From NCBI GenBank assembly GCA_021732415.1, contig JAKFVC010000201.1:1-35210 (forward strand): a DNA stretch of 35,210 nt, in the 5' to 3' direction. Source of the DNA: Planctomycetaceae bacterium (GTDB taxonomy: Bacteria > Planctomycetota > Planctomycetia > Planctomycetales > Planctomycetaceae). Positions 33,014 to 35,210 of the stretch are shown piece by piece; the stretch's first letter is position 1; each line of letters opens with the position of its first letter. The position numbers were made by a program, and so were the translations under genes. The notes beneath the pieces are model-generated. The model saw nothing but the letters and a program-made list of their open reading frames with translations, searched no databases and was not told where the DNA came from.

Positions 33014-33466
33014 TTACGTCGCCGGTGCAGACTGCAGCACCACCCGCGCTTCCGCATCAGGAATCCCCAGCGTCAGAAGTTTTTGTACGACGAATTGGCG
33101 TCGTTGCTGATCCAGCTTTTCTGATTTCTCCGGATTGACGGGGACCGTGACAGGCAGGATGGGAGGGCCGTTGGAGGGCTCGATCATGATTTTCGCGGGC
33201 GAAGCCTTCAAACAGCTTGCCAGCCGCACGACTTGATCTTCGCCGTCGGAGTTTAACTCGGCCGAATGCGAAACGAAGCGGTGTTCGCGGATGACCAAAT
33301 CCTGAGCCAACGGGGCCTTAACCGGCTCTTCGGGCTTCTTGGTCGTCTGCCAGGTCAGTCGCGGTGCCGCCGGAGCGCTCAAGTCGGAAACTTGTCGTTC
33401 TGGCGAGGTACAACCGAGGGCGATCAAAGCCAGCAAACTGGCGATCGAGATTCGAAAAAGAGACAT
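33014..33466 (-). CDS. Probable lipoprotein, OmpA-like C-terminal pattern
   Basis: About 150 aa from ATG 33466, chosen because a signal sequence with a lipobox-like end (MSLFRISIASLLALIALGC) follows directly; a longer frame to 33532 adds a charged segment with no signal. 'ALGC' deviates slightly from the consensus, so lipidation of the Cys is probable rather than certain. The mature part has a Pro-rich linker. The C-terminal half is 'IMIEPSNGPP' followed by 'QQRRQFVVQKLLTLGIPDAE' and 'ARVVL', which resembles the last part of OmpA-type peptidoglycan-associated domains but is short. No definite family can be named. Confidence 0.65.
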   Translation of the reverse strand: MSLFRISIASLLALIALGCTSPERQVSDLSAPAAPRLTWQTTKKPEEPVKAPLAQDLVIREHRFVSHSAELNSDGEDQVVRLASCLKASPAKIMIEPSNGPPILPVTVPVNPEKSEKLDQQRRQFVVQKLLTLGIPDAEARVVLQSAPAT

Positions 33467-33751
33467 ACGCGCTACGAACTCCGACCCGGGAAGACTGTTT
33501 CGGGAGTTTTTATCGAGATCAAGATCTCGCACCCGACGCTGCGATCACCGATTTGAGGTTCTCGCACCAGTCCCAATACATCACAACCCAACGAACAAAT
33601 TCGCATGGGTATAGGAGCTATCGGCCAGAGTTTTGGAGTGAAATCAACAGAGGCGTTACCCTCCCCCCAATTTTGCCAATCCTTCGCATCTCAAGGATGT
33701 CTCGCAGAACGCCAGAGTCTGCTGCTTCGCCAATAACCGAATTCAAAATTG

Positions 33752-33827
33752 GTGTAGCGGAATCTCGTAAGAGTTCCGCCGCAGTCTCCACGCTCGCCGG
33801 CGGAACTCTTACGAGATTCCGCTACAC
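33752..33827. repeat. Perfect 30-bp inverted repeat
   Basis: Arms 33752-33781 (GTGTAGCGGAATCTCGTAAG...) and 33798-33827 are perfect complements around a 16-base loop. It begins 26 bases after the stop codon of the minus-strand thioredoxin-like gene and may act as its terminator. The remainder of the 33467-33853 gap shows no gene. Confidence 0.96.
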
Positions 33828-33853
33828 CGTTACTTAAAACGCCACTGAACGCA

Positions 33854-34432
33854 CTATTTCTTTTTTGCCTTCAGCAGTCCATCGACAACCTTATTCACGT
33901 CGGCATAAGTAAAAGCTTCTTCGTTGGTCTTCAGGTTTTCGGCCGATTCGCTGTCGAAGCGTTTGACGAGTTTTCCGTCCCGTCCGTAGACATACACCGC
34001 AGGGATGGAAGAGAGGTCGATTTTCTCGAACAATTCATCCGACGGCACGTTCAACAGGACGTTATCGAAAGTGGCATCTTGCTCCTGCAGGAACTTGAGA
34101 ACTCGTTCTTTGTAGTATTCCGGCGGCTTATTCTTGCTGCCGGCGTAATCGGTCGAGGCCGACATGCAGATGACGTCTTTGCCGTGGGCCTTGTGCAGCT
34201 TGACCAGGTTGGGGAATTCTTTCATGCACGGATCGCAGGAGGTCGACCAGACATCCAATACGACGATCTTGCCCTTGTGTTTCTTGACGATTTCCTGGGT
34301 CTCGTCCCAGTTCAGGATTTTCACCGCCACGGTGCTGGGTTTGGGGTCTTCGGCAGGCAGCGTCCGGGCGACGGCCAGACCCAGCAAACAGATTCCGAAT
34401 CCCGCCCAAAGTGCTGATCGATATCGCAACAT
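33854..34432 (-). CDS. TlpA-like exported thioredoxin-fold protein
   Basis: About 192 aa. ATG 34432 is chosen because AGGAA lies 8 bases upstream and a signal sequence follows (RYRSALWAGFGICLLGLAVA); an ATG at 34474 adds 14 residues without features. The thioredoxin fold (about 45-185) has the redox pair in 'STSCDPCMKEFPNL' (Cys66, Cys69) and the cis-proline region 'SSIPAVYVYGRDGKLV'. TlpA/ResA-type proteins reduce or exchange disulphides outside the cytoplasm, often for cytochrome c maturation. Substrate and partner are unknown; no cytochrome maturation gene is adjacent. Confidence 0.88.
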   Translation of the reverse strand: MLRYRSALWAGFGICLLGLAVARTLPAEDPKPSTVAVKILNWDETQEIVKKHKGKIVVLDVWSTSCDPCMKEFPNLVKLHKAHGKDVICMSASTDYAGSKNKPPEYYKERVLKFLQEQDATFDNVLLNVPSDELFEKIDLSSIPAVYVYGRDGKLVKRFDSESAENLKTNEEAFTYADVNKVVDGLLKAKKK

Positions 34433-34531
34433 GGTTGTGTTCCTGTGGTGACCGGCTGAATAAAAGCTATCCATGCTTGTGGTGTATCAGACCACGATAT
34501 TAAAGAGCAAGCCAAATCGTGGATCGTGCGC

Positions 34532-34756
34532 GTGGGATGGGTCTCCAGTCCCGTCCGAGCCTGTAATCGCTGATGTGGCAGTCCCTTCAGCCCTCGCGAG
34601 CTTCGCGCAGCGCACTGGTTGCTGTTCAAGAAAGAGGTTCGAGAAACTCGTGACCGTTCCCGAGCATTAACCCGTGCGCTGCGCGAAGCTCGCGAGGGAT
34701 TGTTCTGTATCATATCGATTGTTACGGGCTCTGACGGGCCTGGAGACCCGTCCCAC
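34532..34756. repeat. 225-bp nested inverted repeat
   Basis: Outer arms (34532 to about 34561, GTGGGATGGGTCTCCAGTCC...; about 34727-34756, ending GGAGACCCGTCCCAC) are imperfect complements. Inner arms 34591-34615 and 34674-34698 (CCCTCGCGAGCTTCGCGCAG...) are perfect over 25 bp. A lone copy of the outer arm lies at 24643-24668. The element occupies the gap between the divergent thioredoxin-like gene and the last gene; no gene is visible in 34433-34955. Confidence 0.93.
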
Positions 34757-34955
34757 GATGCCTGGCCGCTGCCATCGCTACGATTCTCTCAATCGTTACA
34801 GCGATTTCATCCCCAACTCACCCGGTCAGGCTGCCCCCCGCATTGTCGTTGACTTTGGTCTCGGCGGCTCTGTAACGTGAAAATTGTTGAGAATTGCGGC
34901 AGAATAATTTGCCTCAACGGAAAACGTTATCAAGGCGCAGGGGGAGTTCGTGAAT

Positions 34956-35210
34956 ATGAAACAATCGACACTGACCGGCTGGATGCTGCTGATTGCCACG
35001 GGATGCTGCCTGGGGAATCAGTCATTGCTTGCGGCCGACAAGAATGCCGACAAGAACGGGGTCATTATCGACCCGACCTGGACGATCCTGATTCGGCCGG
35101 CCAAACGTGCTCCGCAAGCTCCCGACTTGGAGACCGCGGCCACTGTCACCCCGGCTGTGAATGAAGAGGAAGCTCCCGTCCCGGAATCAGTCGCGAAGCC
35201 GGCCCCCCCC
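34956..35210 (+). CDS. Exported protein, N-terminal part only (cut by window end)
   Basis: The ATG at 34956 has GGGGGAG about 9 bases upstream. The first 27 residues form a signal peptide (KQSTLTGWMLLIATGCCLGN...LLAA). The 85 visible residues continue with 'NGVIIDPTWTILIRPAKRAP' and then a Pro/Ala/Glu-rich stretch that runs off the window still open. No domain can be recognised from this part. Confidence 0.7.
   Translation, partial: MKQSTLTGWMLLIATGCCLGNQSLLAADKNADKNGVIIDPTWTILIRPAKRAPQAPDLETAATVTPAVNEEEAPVPESVAKPAPP

Noticed and set aside
1-35210. tRNA, rRNA or riboswitch genes
   Set aside because: No cloverleaf with a T-arm motif, rRNA segment or recognisable riboswitch core was found on reading the gaps; a covariance-model search would settle this.

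Overview
The window (about 57% GC by eye, a bacterial chromosome segment) reads as a planctomycete, most likely of the Planctomycetaceae/Schlesneriaceae/Gimesiaceae group. This is inferred from a 1131-residue PSCyt1-DUF1549-DUF1553 protein (16929-20324), a family almost confined to planctomycetes and relatives. Further support comes from a planctomycete-type CotH kinase, an LRR membrane protein, Gly/Tyr-rich exported proteins, and many intergenic inverted repeats. No rRNA, tRNA, CRISPR array, integrase or transposase gene was seen.

Layout. 1-4.5 kb: a BshB1-like deacetylase, a RepA/AAA_25-type ATPase, and an orphan beta-class DNA methyltransferase in repeat-rich DNA. 4.5-8.5 kb (minus strand): an ABC ATPase/permease pair with a 4-bp ATGA overlap, preceded by a polysaccharide flippase. 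8.8-12.7 kb (minus): a PAS-PAS-HisKA-HATPase-REC-HPt hybrid kinase followed by a REC-HATPase (RsbW-like) fusion. 13.2-16.8 kb: an HpcH/HpaI aldolase fused to two cupins, overlapping a 2-hydroxyacid dehydrogenase, divergent from an FCD-GntR regulator. A 27-bp near-perfect palindrome, the probable operator, lies between them. 16.9-22.2 kb: the PSCyt1 protein and a CotH-family protein. 22.5-25 kb (minus): a small exported protein, then an OmpR-type regulator and a sensor kinase. 25.2-28.3 kb: an LRR membrane protein and two divergent Gly/Tyr/Pro-rich exported proteins sharing an HPxVWSI motif. 28.4-32.7 kb (minus): the housekeeping set ffh-rpsP-trmD-rplS-yraN, without rimM. 32.7-35.2 kb: a lipoprotein-like protein, a TlpA-like thioredoxin, and a secreted protein cut off by the window end.

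The most unusual feature is the intergenic DNA. At least twelve long inverted repeats, with arms of 13-36 bp up to about 185 bp, fill most gaps, usually just 3' of a gene. Several are nested: one palindrome sits in the loop of another, and the same inner or outer arms recur elsewhere in the window, sometimes as a lone arm. Several share GTAGCC...GGCTAC ends, and in two cases the TAG of that end is the stop codon of the preceding gene. This looks like a family of small non-autonomous palindromic elements. The best candidate for an undescribed metabolic system is the aldolase-bicupin/dehydrogenase/GntR module, possibly a sugar-acid or uronate catabolic unit. Its substrate is not visible from sequence.
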